DNA of 64,000 nt from Bacteroidia bacterium. GTDB taxonomy: Bacteria > Bacteroidota > Bacteroidia > Bacteroidales > Paludibacteraceae. A program made the translations under genes and the position numbers. The stretch lies in the NCBI GenBank assembly GCA_021152555.1, contig JAGKVE010000005.1, positions 1-64,000 of the forward strand, read 5' to 3'. Numbering within the stretch: the stretch's first letter is position 1; every line of letters begins with the position of its first letter. Shown piece after piece: positions 34,274 through 44,910 of this stretch. The notes beneath the pieces were generated by a model. That model was not told where the DNA came from and searched no databases. It worked only from the letters and a program-made list of their open reading frames with translations.

Positions 34274-35182
34274 TCATCGTCTCGAAGGACGGATGTTGCT
34301 GTAATTGTTCAGTATGCGGCAGTGCTCGCAGTTGTGCCAACGATATGTGACGGTAATGCCTACTTGGAACCAACCGTCATTCCAGTGGATATGTTCTTTT
34401 CCATAACGGTCTGTCCATGTGCCGAAACTGGCGCCTAATTCTACACCGTCGCTGTTCTGCGAAGGAGCCATAGGCCAAGCGTCCAAGTTCATGTAATGGG
34501 TATCAATCAAACCCTCTTGAACCATCAACTCAAGATTCAAAGACCATGACTCACTCAGTTTCCAACTATAACCGAGACCCAACTGAACCATGGGCAGGAA
34601 GCCGAAAGTCTTTCCTTCTATTTTAGAGCGCTCCTTTCCGGAACCGGTTCTCTTATAATAGTAGAATTCATAGTTGGTAATGATGCTTGCTGTCAAAGCG
34701 ACACCACCGTAAAGATAGAAACCGGCATTCGAGAACGGGTAATATTCAACGCCGAAAGAAGGCTGTATTATAACTGACTGGAACTTACGATAATCATCTC
34801 GTGGCTCAGGAAGACTCTGGAACTTCAACTCATTATTACCGCGTAGCGTACCCGCAAGAGCGGTAAAACGCAAATTACAATGGTTGCCGACTGGCATCGA
34901 GTATCCAAAAGTCAATCCGCCGCCAAAACTGAGGTTGTTCGTGTTGAAACCGCCATTAAAAGCGATACCCTCATTGTCTACATCTCCGAAAAAGTACATT
35001 GCACTGGCATTGAGACTCACACCATGAGACACAAAATAGTTTTGCGTCGTGTACAATCCGGTTCTGGAGTTGGTCTTCTCCTTCCATACCACCTTCTGCT
35101 TCCCTCTTGGGACTCCGAAGAGCGAGGTACTACATAGCAGACCTGCAAGAATTATAAGTATGAAATAACGGCGATTTCTCAT
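34274..35182 (-). CDS. outer-membrane beta-barrel protein (PorG/DUF6089-like?)
   Basis: 302 residues; signal peptide about 1-24. Alternating aromatic strands with periodic glycine (ASAMYFFGDVDNEG, LTFGYSMPVGNHCNLRFTAL, VGITVTYRW) indicate an 8- or 10-stranded barrel. The GD(V)(D) motif after the first strand and the overall order recall PorG/DUF6089 barrels linked to T9SS. That assignment is tentative. Has its own promoter divergent from the EF-G2-like gene. Confidence 0.75.
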   Translation of the reverse strand: MRNRRYFILIILAGLLCSTSLFGVPRGKQKVVWKEKTNSRTGLYTTQNYFVSHGVSLNASAMYFFGDVDNEGIAFNGGFNTNNLSFGGGLTFGYSMPVGNHCNLRFTALAGTLRGNNELKFQSLPEPRDDYRKFQSVIIQPSFGVEYYPFSNAGFYLYGGVALTASIITNYEFYYYKRTGSGKERSKIEGKTFGFLPMVQLGLGYSWKLSESWSLNLELMVQEGLIDTHYMNLDAWPMAPSQNSDGVELGASFGTWTDRYGKEHIHWNDGWFQVGITVTYRWHNCEHCRILNNYSNIRPSRR

Positions 35183-35223
35183 GAGATATTAGCGCGTTTG
35201 TATGTCCCAAATCAAAAACGCTG

Positions 35224-35255
35224 CAAAATTACAAAAAAAATCTGAATTGTGCAAA
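35224..35255 (-). promoter_or_regulatory. promoter of the beta-barrel gene
   Basis: On the minus strand: TTTG (35255-35252), a 20-base spacer, TAATTTTG (35231-35224), 42 bases before the ATG. Confidence 0.82.
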
Positions 35256-35288
35256 TATTATTTTATTTTTTTATTTTTTTTTATTTTG

Positions 35289-35320
35289 TTTGCGTATATA
35301 ATATTTTTTTACTACCTTTG
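35289..35320 (+). promoter_or_regulatory. promoter of the EF-G2-like gene
   Basis: TTTG (35289-35292), a 20-base spacer, TACCTTTG (35313-35320). The leader is about 80 nucleotides. Confidence 0.85.
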
Positions 35321-35404
35321 CACCCGATTTTGCAAACTACACTTTACAATCCGATAGTGTACTCTGTACTTTGTAAACAAATTAACACCTTAAATAATAC
35401 AATT

Positions 35405-37561
35405 ATGGCTAAAGTTTATCAGGCAAATGAGATCAAGAATGTCGCTATGTTGGGCGGCAGCGGATCTGGTAAAACGACCCTCATGGAGTCGATGTTGTTT
35501 GAGTGCGGGGTGATTAAACGCCGCGGTTCGATTGAGCAGCAATCCACCGTGTGCGATTATTTCCCGGTCGAGAAAGAGTACGGATATTCCGTCTTCTCTA
35601 CTGTTTGTAACATCGAGTTCGAGGGCAAGAAACTGAACATTATCGACTGCGCAGGCTCAGACGACTTCTGCGGAGGTACGGTTGCTGCTTTGCAAATGTG
35701 CGGTTCCGCGCTTGTCGTGCTTTCTGCTAACGGAGGCGTAGAGGTGGGGACGCAAAATAATTTCCGCCTCGTTGAAAAGGCACATAAACCACTCGCTTTC
35801 GTGATCAATAAATGTGATCATCAGGACGCCGATTTCGACCGCACATTCAATCAACTCAAAGAAAACTTTGGCAATAAATGTACACTGATTCAGTTCCCTG
35901 TGAACGCTGGTGCCGGCTTCAATGCCGTTATTGACGTGCTCAAAGGGAAAATGTTGGTATGGAAACTCGAAGGCGGTGCGCCTGAATTCAAAGACATACC
36001 CGCTGAGTATGCTGAGCGTGTAGATGAAATGCGTTCGCAACTTTCAGAGGCTGCCGCAGAGGCAGATGAGACGCTGCTGGATAAGTTCCTTGGCGAGGGA
36101 CTGACGGATGAGGAAATCATGCAGGGCCTCAAGTCTGTGTATGCAGACGGCTCGATGTATCCCGTTCTCTGTTGCTCTGGCCTCAAGGATATGGGTATCC
36201 GCCGCCTCATGGACTTCCTTAACGGTATGGCTCCAAGCCCTGAGCAGTTCAGTTATCCTACTGTGGACGGCAAGCAAATCAGTCCGGACCCGAAAGCTCC
36301 GACAAGCCTCTACGTCTTCAAGACGTCTGTTGAACCGCATATCGGTGAGGTCAACTATTTCCGCGTAATGCAGGGAACGGTGCATAATGGCGATGATCTG
36401 CTTAATATGGAGCGTGGCTCGAAAGAGCGTATCTCACAACTTTATTCGGTTGCCGGTTCTATCCGTACGGCTGTGGATGAATTGGCTGCAGGTGACATCG
36501 GTGCTACTGTTAAACTCAAAGATACACGTACGGGCAACACTCTCAATGCCAAAGAGTGTGATAACCAGTATGCCCCGATCCAGTATCCGCAGCCTCGTTA
36601 CCGTCGTGCCATCAAGCCGGTAACTGAATCTGACGCAGAAAAACTGGCTGCTCTTCTCACACGTATGCACGAGGAAGACCCGACATGGATTGTCGAGCAG
36701 TCCAAAGAACTCCGCCAGATGATTGTCAGCGGACAAGGAGAGTTCCACCTCCGTACCCTCAAATGGCGTCTGGAGAACAATGACAAGATGCCTGTTGAGT
36801 TCCTCGAACCGAAGATTCCGTACCGTGAGACAATCACCAAGGCTGCACGTGCCGATTACCGTCATAAAAAACAGTCCGGTGGTGCCGGCCAGTTTGGAGA
36901 GGTACACCTCATCGTAGAACCGTATGAAGATGGTATGCCGGTTAAGGAGACATATAAATTTGGTAATCAGGAGTATAAGATCTCTGTTAAAGACCAACAG
37001 GAGATCAACTTGGAGTGGGGCGGTAAACTGATTATTATCAACTCTATCGTCGGCGGTGCTATCGATGCACGCTTCATTCCTGCTATCGTCAAGGGTATCA
37101 TGGATCGTATGGAGCAGGGACCGTTGACCGGTTCGTATGCGCGCGACGTACGCGTCATTATTTATGATGGTAAGATGCACCCGGTTGATTCGAACGAAAT
37201 CTCCTTCCGTCTGGCGGGACGTAATGCGTTCGCACAAGCCTTCAAAGAGGCGAACCCGAAAGTTCTCGAGCCTGTTTATGACCTGGAAGTCTTTGTCCCC
37301 TCGGAGATTATGGGTGATGTGATGTCTGACATCAACGGCCGCCGCGGCATGGTAATGGGTATGGAAACAGAAAAGTCCTTCACACGCCTAAAAGCGCAAG
37401 TGCCGTTGAAAGAGTTGGCCTCGTATTCTACAACTCTCTCGTCTCTTACTGGAGGACGTGCCACCTTTACCATGGCGTTCAATAGTTATCAACTCGTTCC
37501 GGCGGACGTTCAGGAGAAACTGCTCGCTGCATACGCTGCAACGCAGTCCGAAGAAGAATAA
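35405..37561 (+). CDS. EF-G-like translation factor with degenerate GTPase centre (EF-G2 type)
   Basis: The ATG at 35405 gives 718 residues, full EF-G length, with all five EF-G domains recognisable (domain IV about 480-600, EF-G_C to the end). P-loop G17-T24 (GGSGSGKT) and NKCD (135-138) are kept. The G3 motif is DCAGSDDF (81-88) where canonical EF-G has DTPGHVDF: the catalytic His is Ser85 and the Pro is Ala. The switch-I RGIT is replaced by YGYS. This resembles Bacteroides EF-G2, reported to support translation without detectable GTPase activity during starvation. Canonical fusA is not in the window. Monocistronic with its own promoter and terminator. Confidence 0.88.
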   Translation: MAKVYQANEIKNVAMLGGSGSGKTTLMESMLFECGVIKRRGSIEQQSTVCDYFPVEKEYGYSVFSTVCNIEFEGKKLNIIDCAGSDDFCGGTVAALQMCGSALVVLSANGGVEVGTQNNFRLVEKAHKPLAFVINKCDHQDADFDRTFNQLKENFGNKCTLIQFPVNAGAGFNAVIDVLKGKMLVWKLEGGAPEFKDIPAEYAERVDEMRSQLSEAAAEADETLLDKFLGEGLTDEEIMQGLKSVYADGSMYPVLCCSGLKDMGIRRLMDFLNGMAPSPEQFSYPTVDGKQISPDPKAPTSLYVFKTSVEPHIGEVNYFRVMQGTVHNGDDLLNMERGSKERISQLYSVAGSIRTAVDELAAGDIGATVKLKDTRTGNTLNAKECDNQYAPIQYPQPRYRRAIKPVTESDAEKLAALLTRMHEEDPTWIVEQSKELRQMIVSGQGEFHLRTLKWRLENNDKMPVEFLEPKIPYRETITKAARADYRHKKQSGGAGQFGEVHLIVEPYEDGMPVKETYKFGNQEYKISVKDQQEINLEWGGKLIIINSIVGGAIDARFIPAIVKGIMDRMEQGPLTGSYARDVRVIIYDGKMHPVDSNEISFRLAGRNAFAQAFKEANPKVLEPVYDLEVFVPSEIMGDVMSDINGRRGMVMGMETEKSFTRLKAQVPLKELASYSTTLSSLTGGRATFTMAFNSYQLVPADVQEKLLAAYAATQSEEE

Positions 37562-37606
37562 ACTTCCTCTCCTTTCAGATCGTTTTTGTAACAATCTTGG
37601 AAGATG

Positions 37607-37652
37607 GTTCCGTGATGGTCGTGTCAAGTATGCGACCATCACGGGACTTTTT
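37607..37652 (+). terminator. rho-independent terminator after the EF-G2-like gene
   Basis: A 15-bp stem (37607-37621 with 37633-37647, one G-U), 11-base loop, then five T. Confidence 0.93.
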
Positions 37653-37740
37653 CTAACACAACTCCGATAAAACTCCGAGAACCAATAAATGCGCAAAAAG
37701 TACATAAGCAACCTAAATATCAAATGTTTTTACAAAAATA

Positions 37741-37772
37741 CTTGCATAATTCAAAAAAAAGCAGTAAATTTG
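37741..37772 (+). promoter_or_regulatory. secA promoter
   Basis: CTTG (37741-37744), a 20-base spacer, TAAATTTG (37765-37772). The ATG I prefer is 77 bases downstream. Confidence 0.78.
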
Positions 37773-37848
37773 CACGCTTTTTGTAGGCTATGGTGTCAGG
37801 AAGATGGATATGCGAGCCGGACAACGTGTAAAAAACAGTAACATAGAT

Positions 37849-40800
37849 ATGAATTTTTTAGAACTAATTACAAAGATTTTCGGTAACAAGGCGCAGAAAG
37901 ATATGCGCGCCATACAGCCGATAGTCGATCAAATCAAAGCGGAATACGAGCGGATAGACCAATTGTCCAACGACGATCTCCGTGCAGCCAGTTGGGCGTT
38001 GATGGACAAGCTGCAGGCAGCAGTGGCAGGCCGCAAAGCTCGGATCGCCGAACTCAAGGCATCTATTGAAGATACGCCCATTGAGAAACGCGAACATATC
38101 TACAATGAAGTGGATAAATTAGAGAAGGAAATCAAAGATGAGTATGAACGTGTGCTCAATGAAATCCTTCCCGAAGCTTATGCTATCGTCAAATCAACAG
38201 CTCGCCGCTTTGCGCAAAACGAGACGGTTGAGGTGACGGCTTCCCAAATGGATAAAGATCTGGCGGCAGATTCCAGGTTCGATTTTGTGGAGATAGACGG
38301 CGAAAAAGCACTCTATCACAACCATTGGATGGCGGGCGGCAATGAGATAACATGGGATATGATTCATTATGATGTCCAACTCTTTGGCGGCGTGGTACTG
38401 CACCAGGGGAAGATAGCCGAGATGGCGACCGGTGAAGGTAAGACGCTGGTAGCTACTCTGCCGGTTTATCTGAACGCTCTGACGCACGAAGGCGTGCATG
38501 TGGTGACTGTGAATGACTATCTGGCCAAGCGTGATAGCGAATGGAACGGCCCGATTTATATGTTCCTCGGTCTGACGGTTGACTGTATTGACAAACACCG
38601 TCCGAACAGCGACGAACGCCGCAAAGCCTACGCTTGTGATATTACCTTTGGTACGAACAACGAGTTTGGTTTTGACTACTTGCGTGACAATATGGCAACG
38701 AGCCCGCTTGACCTCGTTCAGCGCGGGCATAACTACGCAATTGTAGATGAGGTGGACTCTGTGCTGATTGATGATGCCCGTACGCCGTTAATCATCAGTG
38801 GTCCTGTACCACGAGGCGAAGACCAGATGTTTGATGAATACAAAGACCGTGTGGCAAATCTGGTACGCCAGCAGACAACGTTGACCACCAAGCTGCTTGC
38901 CGAGGCAAAGGCAAAGATGGGATCCGCTGACGAGAAAGAGAAGGAGGCCGGCGAACTGGCTCTCTTCCGCTCGTTCAAGGGTATGCCGAAATCAAAAGCC
39001 CTCATCAAATACCTCTCCGAGCCGGGCATCAAGGTGCGTCTCCAGAAAACAGAGGAGTTCTACCTCCAAGAGAATGAGAAGAACATGCACATCGCCACCG
39101 ACGAACTCTATTTCGTTATTGATGAGAAAAACAAATCGATAGAGTTGACCGATAAGGGTATAGATGCACTGACGGGCACAACCGATGATCTGGATTTCTT
39201 CGTGTTGCCGGATGTAGGGTCCGAGATGGCGGAACTGGAGAATCAAACAGGACTTTCTGTTGAAGAGAAACAGCAGAAGAAAGATGACATCCTGACCAAT
39301 TACAGCATTAAGTCCGAACGTGTACACACAGTTCACCAGTTGCTCAAGGCATACACGCTCTTTGAAAAAGACGTGGATTATATCATTGACAACGGCGAAG
39401 TAAAGATTGTGGATGAGCAGACAGGCCGTATTATGGAAGGGCGTCGTTGGTCGGATGGCTTGCACCAAGCTGTTGAGGCCAAGGAGAATGTGACCGTAGA
39501 AGGCGCTACGCAGACGTTTGCAACTATCACGCTGCAGAACTATTTCCGTATGTATCATAAACTTGCCGGTATGACCGGTACGGCAGAGACTGAGGCGGGT
39601 GAATTCTGGAATATCTATAAACTGGATGTAGTTGTTATCCCGACGAACAAACCGATTGCACGTATCGACATGAACGACCGTATCTACCGTACCAAACGTG
39701 AGAAATACAATGCCGTTATTGATGAGATACAAAACATGGTAGAGCAGGGCAGACCTGTGCTGGTGGGTACTACTTCGGTAGAGATTTCCGAATTGCTGAG
39801 CAAGATGCTCAATATCCGCAAAATCAAACATAACGTGCTCAATGCCAAGTTGCACCAACAAGAGGCGCAGGTCGTTGCTGAGGCGGGGCGTGCCGGTGTT
39901 GTAACCATCGCGACAAATATGGCAGGACGTGGTACTGATATCAAATTGACTCCCGAAGTCAAAGAGGCCGGCGGTCTTGCTATCATCGGAACAGAACGTC
40001 ATGAGAGCCGCCGTGTGGACCGTCAGTTACGCGGACGTGCTGGACGTCAGGGTGATCCGGGTAGTTCGGTCTTCTACGTCAGCCTGGAGGACGATTTGAT
40101 GCGTATGTTTGGATCAGAGCGCATAGCGTCTGTCATGGATCGTATGGGATTCCAAGAGGGGGAGATGATTGAGCATAACATGATTTCCAGCTCCATTGAG
40201 CGTGCGCAGAAAAAAGTGGAGGAGAATAACTTCGGTATTCGTAAACGTCTTATCGAATATGACGATGTGATGAACCAGCAGCGTAACCTTATTTACGCCA
40301 AGCGTCGTCACGCGCTGATGGGTGAACGTATCGGTGTGGATATTACCAACATGATTTATGAGTTGGCAGAAGAATACATAGCCGAATCCCGTTCCGCGAA
40401 TGACTATGCAGGCTTGCAGTTTGACGCAATGCAGACCTTTGCCATTGACCTACCGTTTGACGAGGAAGAGTTCAGCCGCGGAAAGCGCGAGGCACTGAGT
40501 GAACAACTGGCAGAGGCTGCTCTGGAAGGATTCAAACGCCGTATGGATAAGTTGACACAAGTCGCTGATCCCGTCATTCAAAAGGTATATGAGACCAAGG
40601 GACAGATGTATGAGAACATACTAATCCCCATTACGGACGGCAAGAAAGTATATAATATATCCGTCAATCTCAAATCAGCCGCTGAGAGTCACTGCAAAGA
40701 AGTGGTCAAAGAGTTCGAGAAACGCATGTTGCTTTATGTCATTGATGATGAGTGGAAAGAGCATTTACGCCAACTCGACGACCTCAAGCAGTCTGTGCAG

Positions 40801-41187
40801 AATGCTTCCTATGAGCAGAAAGACCCGCTCTTGATTTATAAATTAGAGTCTTTCGGTATCTTCAAGGGCATGCTTGAGAACTTTAACCGCCGCGCTATAT
40901 CCATCTTGCTCCGGGGACAGATACATCAGCAGGAACCAGATAGGGTGCAGCAGGCTCAGCAGCAGCGCCGTATGGATTATAGTCATTACCGTACACAGAA
41001 AGATGCTGTCCAGCAGGCGGCTCAGGCATCCGGTATGGCGCAGGCGGCAGGCCGCGACACGCGCGAGAACGCACGCCCCGAACCGATCCACGTAGATAAG
41101 AAACCAAGGCCAAACGACCCGTGTCCTTGTGGTAGTGGCAAGAAGTACAAACAATGTCACGGGAAGTTAAATGCAGCAGGTATATAG
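37849..41187 (+). CDS. secA: preprotein translocase ATPase SecA
   Basis: Motor of the Sec pathway. I chose the ATG at 37849 (1112 residues); [14 protein letters not shown] is the usual N-terminus, and the upstream extension is not conserved in character. Walker [13 protein letters not shown] (about 194-205), DEAD-like [16 protein letters not shown], motif NMAGRGTDI, scaffold and wing domains, and a C-terminal zinc-binding [15 protein letters not shown] are present. The length exceeds the E. coli enzyme by about 200 residues, as usual in Bacteroidota, mainly through an insert in the first nucleotide-binding domain (about 320-430). Confidence 0.97.
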   Translation: MNFLELITKIFGNKAQKDMRAIQPIVDQIKAEYERIDQLSNDDLRAASWALMDKLQAAVAGRKARIAELKASIEDTPIEKREHIYNEVDKLEKEIKDEYERVLNEILPEAYAIVKSTARRFAQNETVEVTASQMDKDLAADSRFDFVEIDGEKALYHNHWMAGGNEITWDMIHYDVQLFGGVVLHQGKIAEMATGEGKTLVATLPVYLNALTHEGVHVVTVNDYLAKRDSEWNGPIYMFLGLTVDCIDKHRPNSDERRKAYACDITFGTNNEFGFDYLRDNMATSPLDLVQRGHNYAIVDEVDSVLIDDARTPLIISGPVPRGEDQMFDEYKDRVANLVRQQTTLTTKLLAEAKAKMGSADEKEKEAGELALFRSFKGMPKSKALIKYLSEPGIKVRLQKTEEFYLQENEKNMHIATDELYFVIDEKNKSIELTDKGIDALTGTTDDLDFFVLPDVGSEMAELENQTGLSVEEKQQKKDDILTNYSIKSERVHTVHQLLKAYTLFEKDVDYIIDNGEVKIVDEQTGRIMEGRRWSDGLHQAVEAKENVTVEGATQTFATITLQNYFRMYHKLAGMTGTAETEAGEFWNIYKLDVVVIPTNKPIARIDMNDRIYRTKREKYNAVIDEIQNMVEQGRPVLVGTTSVEISELLSKMLNIRKIKHNVLNAKLHQQEAQVVAEAGRAGVVTIATNMAGRGTDIKLTPEVKEAGGLAIIGTERHESRRVDRQLRGRAGRQGDPGSSVFYVSLEDDLMRMFGSERIASVMDRMGFQEGEMIEHNMISSSIERAQKKVEENNFGIRKRLIEYDDVMNQQRNLIYAKRRHALMGERIGVDITNMIYELAEEYIAESRSANDYAGLQFDAMQTFAIDLPFDEEEFSRGKREALSEQLAEAALEGFKRRMDKLTQVADPVIQKVYETKGQMYENILIPITDGKKVYNISVNLKSAAESHCKEVVKEFEKRMLLYVIDDEWKEHLRQLDDLKQSVQNASYEQKDPLLIYKLESFGIFKGMLENFNRRAISILLRGQIHQQEPDRVQQAQQQRRMDYSHYRTQKDAVQQAAQASGMAQAAGRDTRENARPEPIHVDKKPRPNDPCPCGSGKKYKQCHGKLNAAGI

Positions 41188-41205
41188 TTGTTCTGAAAAA
41201 CAGGA

Positions 41206-42387
41206 ATGTCGAAATATCGATATATCATAATAATATTCCTTGTTTGCGCCGCCATGAGTATGACGGCGCAACAAGTATATCCCGACACATTCAAGTTGCA
41301 GGACCAGAATATGGCGGCGGATTTGGATATGTATCTGTTAGACCTTGTTGGAAAGCAGAGCGCCGAACTGCACGCCGGCGATACAACGGCTGATATCACA
41401 GATACATTGTCAATGGAGGAACTTCTTCGCTTGGATTCCATTCAGCGCGAGATGGCGGAAGTAGATTCGCTGCGCACAGTCAATGCCGTACTGACGCTGC
41501 AGAAAATGCAGGGTACGCCGGAGATTGTAATTGAAAAATCATGGTTCAGAGACGAAGTGGAGGATAGAAACGACGTGTTGCGTGTCATTCGGGATATGAA
41601 AACCCGTTGGCGCAAAGAAGCCACTCTCATGGCGCAAATAACGCAGAACTACGTCACGGCAAACTGGTATCAAGGCGGATCCTCTTCTTTCGCTGCGCTC
41701 GGAATAGCAAAGGGACAAATAGGGTATTTCGGAGAGCGTTTCACATGGGAGAACACAGGCGAATGGCGTATGGGCGGATCAACCATCTCTGCTGACTCGC
41801 TGCATAAAGTGAATACAACGGACGACCTGTTCCGGCTCTACTCAAAAGCCAACTTCCGAATCGTACCAAAGCTGTATACATCCGTTTCCATGGAGTTTGA
41901 GACACGCCTGTTGCCAACCTATAAGTCCAACTCGATGAATCTCAAATCCGCGCCGTTCGCTCCTTTGCGTTTCAATGCAGCTTTCGGTCTGGATTACAAG
42001 CCCGTAAAGAACCTTTCCGTTTCGTTCTCTCCACTGTCCTACAAACTGGTTTACATATCAGATACGGTACGCGTTAATGGTAAAGATTTTGGTCTCAAAG
42101 AGGGCGAACAGATTCAGCACAATGTCGGTTCGTCTGTGCGTGTGGAATATGTATGGAAACCGGTTCGTGAATTTGCGTTAGAAACAAAATTCTTTTTCTA
42201 TACCAACTATCACGGCATTGAGGCGGACTTGGAAGTGAATCTTGATTTCATTATCAATCGTTATCTGACGACGCGCTTGATGCTTCATCCGCGCTACGAT
42301 AGTTCGGTCATCATGGAGGGGGACAAGCACGCAAAAATACAGTTTAGGGAACTGTTATCCATTGGTTTTGCGCATAAATTTAGGTAA
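41206..42387 (+). CDS. DUF3078 outer-membrane protein
   Basis: 393 residues; signal peptide 1-22 (ends MTAQQ). DUF3078 signature VTANWYQGGSSSFAALG with the downstream WENTGEWRMG and DLFRLYSKANF strands; the last strand ends in Phe-Arg. Typical of Bacteroidota outer-membrane beta-barrels of unknown function. It starts 18 bases after secA, so it is probably cotranscribed. Its first codons lie in a TCGAAATATCGATATATC repeat that resembles sequence in the rpsA leader. Confidence 0.87.
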   Translation: MSKYRYIIIIFLVCAAMSMTAQQVYPDTFKLQDQNMAADLDMYLLDLVGKQSAELHAGDTTADITDTLSMEELLRLDSIQREMAEVDSLRTVNAVLTLQKMQGTPEIVIEKSWFRDEVEDRNDVLRVIRDMKTRWRKEATLMAQITQNYVTANWYQGGSSSFAALGIAKGQIGYFGERFTWENTGEWRMGGSTISADSLHKVNTTDDLFRLYSKANFRIVPKLYTSVSMEFETRLLPTYKSNSMNLKSAPFAPLRFNAAFGLDYKPVKNLSVSFSPLSYKLVYISDTVRVNGKDFGLKEGEQIQHNVGSSVRVEYVWKPVREFALETKFFFYTNYHGIEADLEVNLDFIINRYLTTRLMLHPRYDSSVIMEGDKHAKIQFRELLSIGFAHKFR

Positions 42388-42410
42388 AAAAACGGCTGGA
42401 AGGCTTGCCG
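42386..42410 (-). terminator. weak terminator of the nadK-lgt-fmt-HD operon
   Basis: The minus strand has CGGC (42410-42407) and GCCG (42396-42393) around a 10-base loop, followed by seven T. The stem is short. Confidence 0.4.
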
Positions 42411-42411
42411 G

Positions 42412-42960
42412 TCAGTTACATAGTTTCTCCAATTCGAGCCATCTTAAATAGCCTTCATGCCCGTATTTCCAGATGTTGTATTTGATTTTGGCAAGGCTCA
42501 CTTCTTCTCCATGATGACTCTTGCTATAGAATTTATCTGCATAGCAGATGATTTTTTCTTCAAGGCTCTGTGGGCAATAGTCGCGTTCGGGAATAGGCAG
42601 TTCTTCTCGCTCAATCTGTTCGATTGTGATACCTGTTCCGGTGTGTCGTTCCGCAACTAACGCGTGTTTCGGGAATCCCTCCCGACGGAGTAACTCGGCA
42701 CCCAAATAGCCGTGTTCGATGTATTTGTGCGTGCCGTTGCAATAGATCTTCGGAGCGTCGCAGTATATAATACCAATGTCGTGCAGCATAGCTGCCTCCT
42801 CGACGAACTGCCGGTCCACAAGACCTTGCTGCTCCCATTCGGGGTGTCTGTCTATAATCGCCAGAGATCTGTCTGCTACTTGCCGGCTATGCGTTACCAA
42901 TATATGGCGTAACTGAGGCTGATTGCTGTAATATTTGTCAATGAGCTTAATGTAATCCAT
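42412..42960 (-). CDS. HD-domain phosphohydrolase
   Basis: 182 residues. Metal-binding HD pattern: His24 (LVTHSRQVADR), HD pair H60-D61 (AMLHDIGI), a later His in YIEHGYLGAELL and Asp in ICYADKFYSK. These fit a small HDIG metal-dependent phosphohydrolase acting on nucleotides or phosphate esters; substrate unknown. Its ATG lies 14 bases inside fmt, indicating coupling. Last gene of the nadK operon. Confidence 0.88.
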   Translation of the reverse strand: MDYIKLIDKYYSNQPQLRHILVTHSRQVADRSLAIIDRHPEWEQQGLVDRQFVEEAAMLHDIGIIYCDAPKIYCNGTHKYIEHGYLGAELLRREGFPKHALVAERHTGTGITIEQIEREELPIPERDYCPQSLEEKIICYADKFYSKSHHGEEVSLAKIKYNIWKYGHEGYLRWLELEKLCN

Positions 42961-43876
42961 TTAAGAACGCTTTTGCCTCCATTCTCTTCTTCCCCGGTAC
43001 TTGCAACTCCAGAATCCGTACTGCGCCCTCTTTGCAGGGCACGATGATATCTTTTGTACATTGTACATCATCCTTTTGTACTTCCTCTACACGATACACC
43101 TTGACATTCTCGAAGACTTGCCCGTTGATGGTCAGATTAGCCCAGGCTGCAGGGTAGGGGCTGAGGCCACGGACGAAGTTCTTCACTTCCTGTGCGGCCT
43201 TCTCGGCAAAACGGATTTCGCAATCTTCCTTGAATATCTTTGGAGCAGGGCGTAATTCCGACAACTCCGGTTGAGGAGTAGTAGGCAGCGCGATTCCTTT
43301 GTTTTCGCAGTCAATGATCAAATCTACGGTGCGCGTTACCATCTCTGTGCCGAGTGCCATGAGACGGTCGTGTACAGAACCGACATTCTCGTCAGTACCG
43401 ATAGGAATACGTTCCTGGAGAATCATGTTCCCCGTGTCTATCTCATGTTTGAGCATGAAGGTCGTTGCGCCTGTTTCCGCGTCGCCGTTCATCACAGCCC
43501 AGTTGATAGGCGCGGCACCACGGTATTGTGGAAGAAGGGACGCATGCAGATTGAAAGTACCTAAACGCGGCATCGCCCAAACGACTTCCGGCAACATACG
43601 GAAAGCCACTACAACCTGCAAATCAGCGTGATAACTGCGTAACTCCTCTATGAACGCCTCGTCCTTCAGTTTCTCGGGCTGCAAAACCGGCAAGCCGGCA
43701 GAAAGCGCATATTTCTTCACATCGGAATACTGCATTTGGTGTCCTCGTCCTGCCGGTTTGTCAGGCATAGTGACTACTGCTACTACATTATAACCGCCTT
43801 CAACCAAAGCCTGCAGGCTTGCAACTGCAAATTCCGGCGTGCCAAGATAGATGATGCGTAAATCTTCTTTTGTCAT
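42947..43876 (-). CDS. fmt: methionyl-tRNA formyltransferase
   Basis: Formylates initiator Met-tRNA with 10-formyl-THF. 309 residues. N-terminal IIYLGTPEFAVASL, catalytic FNLHASLLPQYRGAAPINW with the formyl-transfer His, and the C-terminal OB-like domain (about 205-309). ATG overlaps the lgt stop by 4 bases. Cytoplasmic. Confidence 0.96.
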   Translation of the reverse strand: MTKEDLRIIYLGTPEFAVASLQALVEGGYNVVAVVTMPDKPAGRGHQMQYSDVKKYALSAGLPVLQPEKLKDEAFIEELRSYHADLQVVVAFRMLPEVVWAMPRLGTFNLHASLLPQYRGAAPINWAVMNGDAETGATTFMLKHEIDTGNMILQERIPIGTDENVGSVHDRLMALGTEMVTRTVDLIIDCENKGIALPTTPQPELSELRPAPKIFKEDCEIRFAEKAAQEVKNFVRGLSPYPAAWANLTINGQVFENVKVYRVEEVQKDDVQCTKDIIVPCKEGAVRILELQVPGKKRMEAKAFLNGLH

Positions 43877-44868
43877 TTCTTTTTGTTTTTAGTGCCTTTT
43901 TCGACTTTTGCCTGCTCTTTGTACTTTGGTTCAAGGCTCTCTGGCTGAACATCTACAACAGGTGAGAGAGGTCTCATGTAGGCGCGTACAATAAGGAATA
44001 TACCAAGCGCAATGAACGGCAGGCTTAACCATTGTCCCATGTTCAGAATATGTCCTGCCTCAAAAGCCTCTTGGTCATTCTTTATGAACTCTAACAGGAA
44101 TCGTGTAACGAAGATAATCTCCAGGAATACGCCGAGCAGCAGTCCTTCGCGTCGGCGTGCATCTGTGTGCCAATACATGGGCCATGTGACGCACAATGCA
44201 ACAAAACAGTATAGCATCTCGTAAATCTGCGTCGGATGGCATGGCACGGTTTGTCCGTCACGGACGAAGATAAACCCCCATGGCAGGTCGGTCGGACCGC
44301 CATAGATCTCACTGTTGAATAGATTTCCGAGACGGATAAGCATGGCGGTGAAACATACACCCACACATACGCGGTCAAGAATCCATATCCAACTGGTACC
44401 GAATTGCGGGTAGCGGCTGAACTTGTATTTGTTTAGCAGCCATGAGGCGGTAATTAGACCGATAGCACCGCCATGGCTGCTCAAACCGCCTTCCCATATC
44501 TTAATCAGTTGTAACGGATGCTCGATATACGGATTTCGGTATGCAAACTCCCATCCGAACAAATGCCACGGCTCTGTGGATATCCGCATATACTCGCAGT
44601 ATCCGGCTAAAGCAGGGTTTGTTACATCGTGCCATTCGTAGAACCAGCAGTGACCGACCCGCGCACCGATGATAAGACCCGTTGCAAGCCAGAAGAATAA
44701 CTGGTCTGCCCATTCGGCGGGGCAGTGCTCTTTCTTATACATTCGTTCGTTGACTTGCCAGCATATATACAGGCCGATGGCCCATAGCAAACCATACCAA
44801 CGGATACCTCCGTCCCCGAAATGTATCAGTATCGGGTCAACATCCCAAACTATAGAACCTAACATCAT
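43873..44868 (-). CDS. lgt: prolipoprotein diacylglyceryl transferase
   Basis: Adds diacylglycerol to the lipobox Cys of prolipoproteins in the inner membrane. 331 residues with about seven transmembrane helices. Family motifs SSHGGAIGLI and GNLFNSEIYGGPTDLPWG are intact. The C-terminus carries an extra charged tail rich in Lys (about 300-331). It would process the lipoproteins encoded in this window (DUF5689, lipase-like, rSAM-associated). Confidence 0.95.
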   Translation of the reverse strand: MMLGSIVWDVDPILIHFGDGGIRWYGLLWAIGLYICWQVNERMYKKEHCPAEWADQLFFWLATGLIIGARVGHCWFYEWHDVTNPALAGYCEYMRISTEPWHLFGWEFAYRNPYIEHPLQLIKIWEGGLSSHGGAIGLITASWLLNKYKFSRYPQFGTSWIWILDRVCVGVCFTAMLIRLGNLFNSEIYGGPTDLPWGFIFVRDGQTVPCHPTQIYEMLYCFVALCVTWPMYWHTDARRREGLLLGVFLEIIFVTRFLLEFIKNDQEAFEAGHILNMGQWLSLPFIALGIFLIVRAYMRPLSPVVDVQPESLEPKYKEQAKVEKGTKNKKK

Positions 44869-44910
44869 AATGATTTAACGATTAAACGATTTAACGTCGC
44901 AAAGCGATAT

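Noticed and set aside
37804..37848. Upstream ATG of secA, adding 15 residues.
   Set aside because: The added sequence is not SecA-like, and the internal ATG at 37849 begins the standard N-terminal helix.
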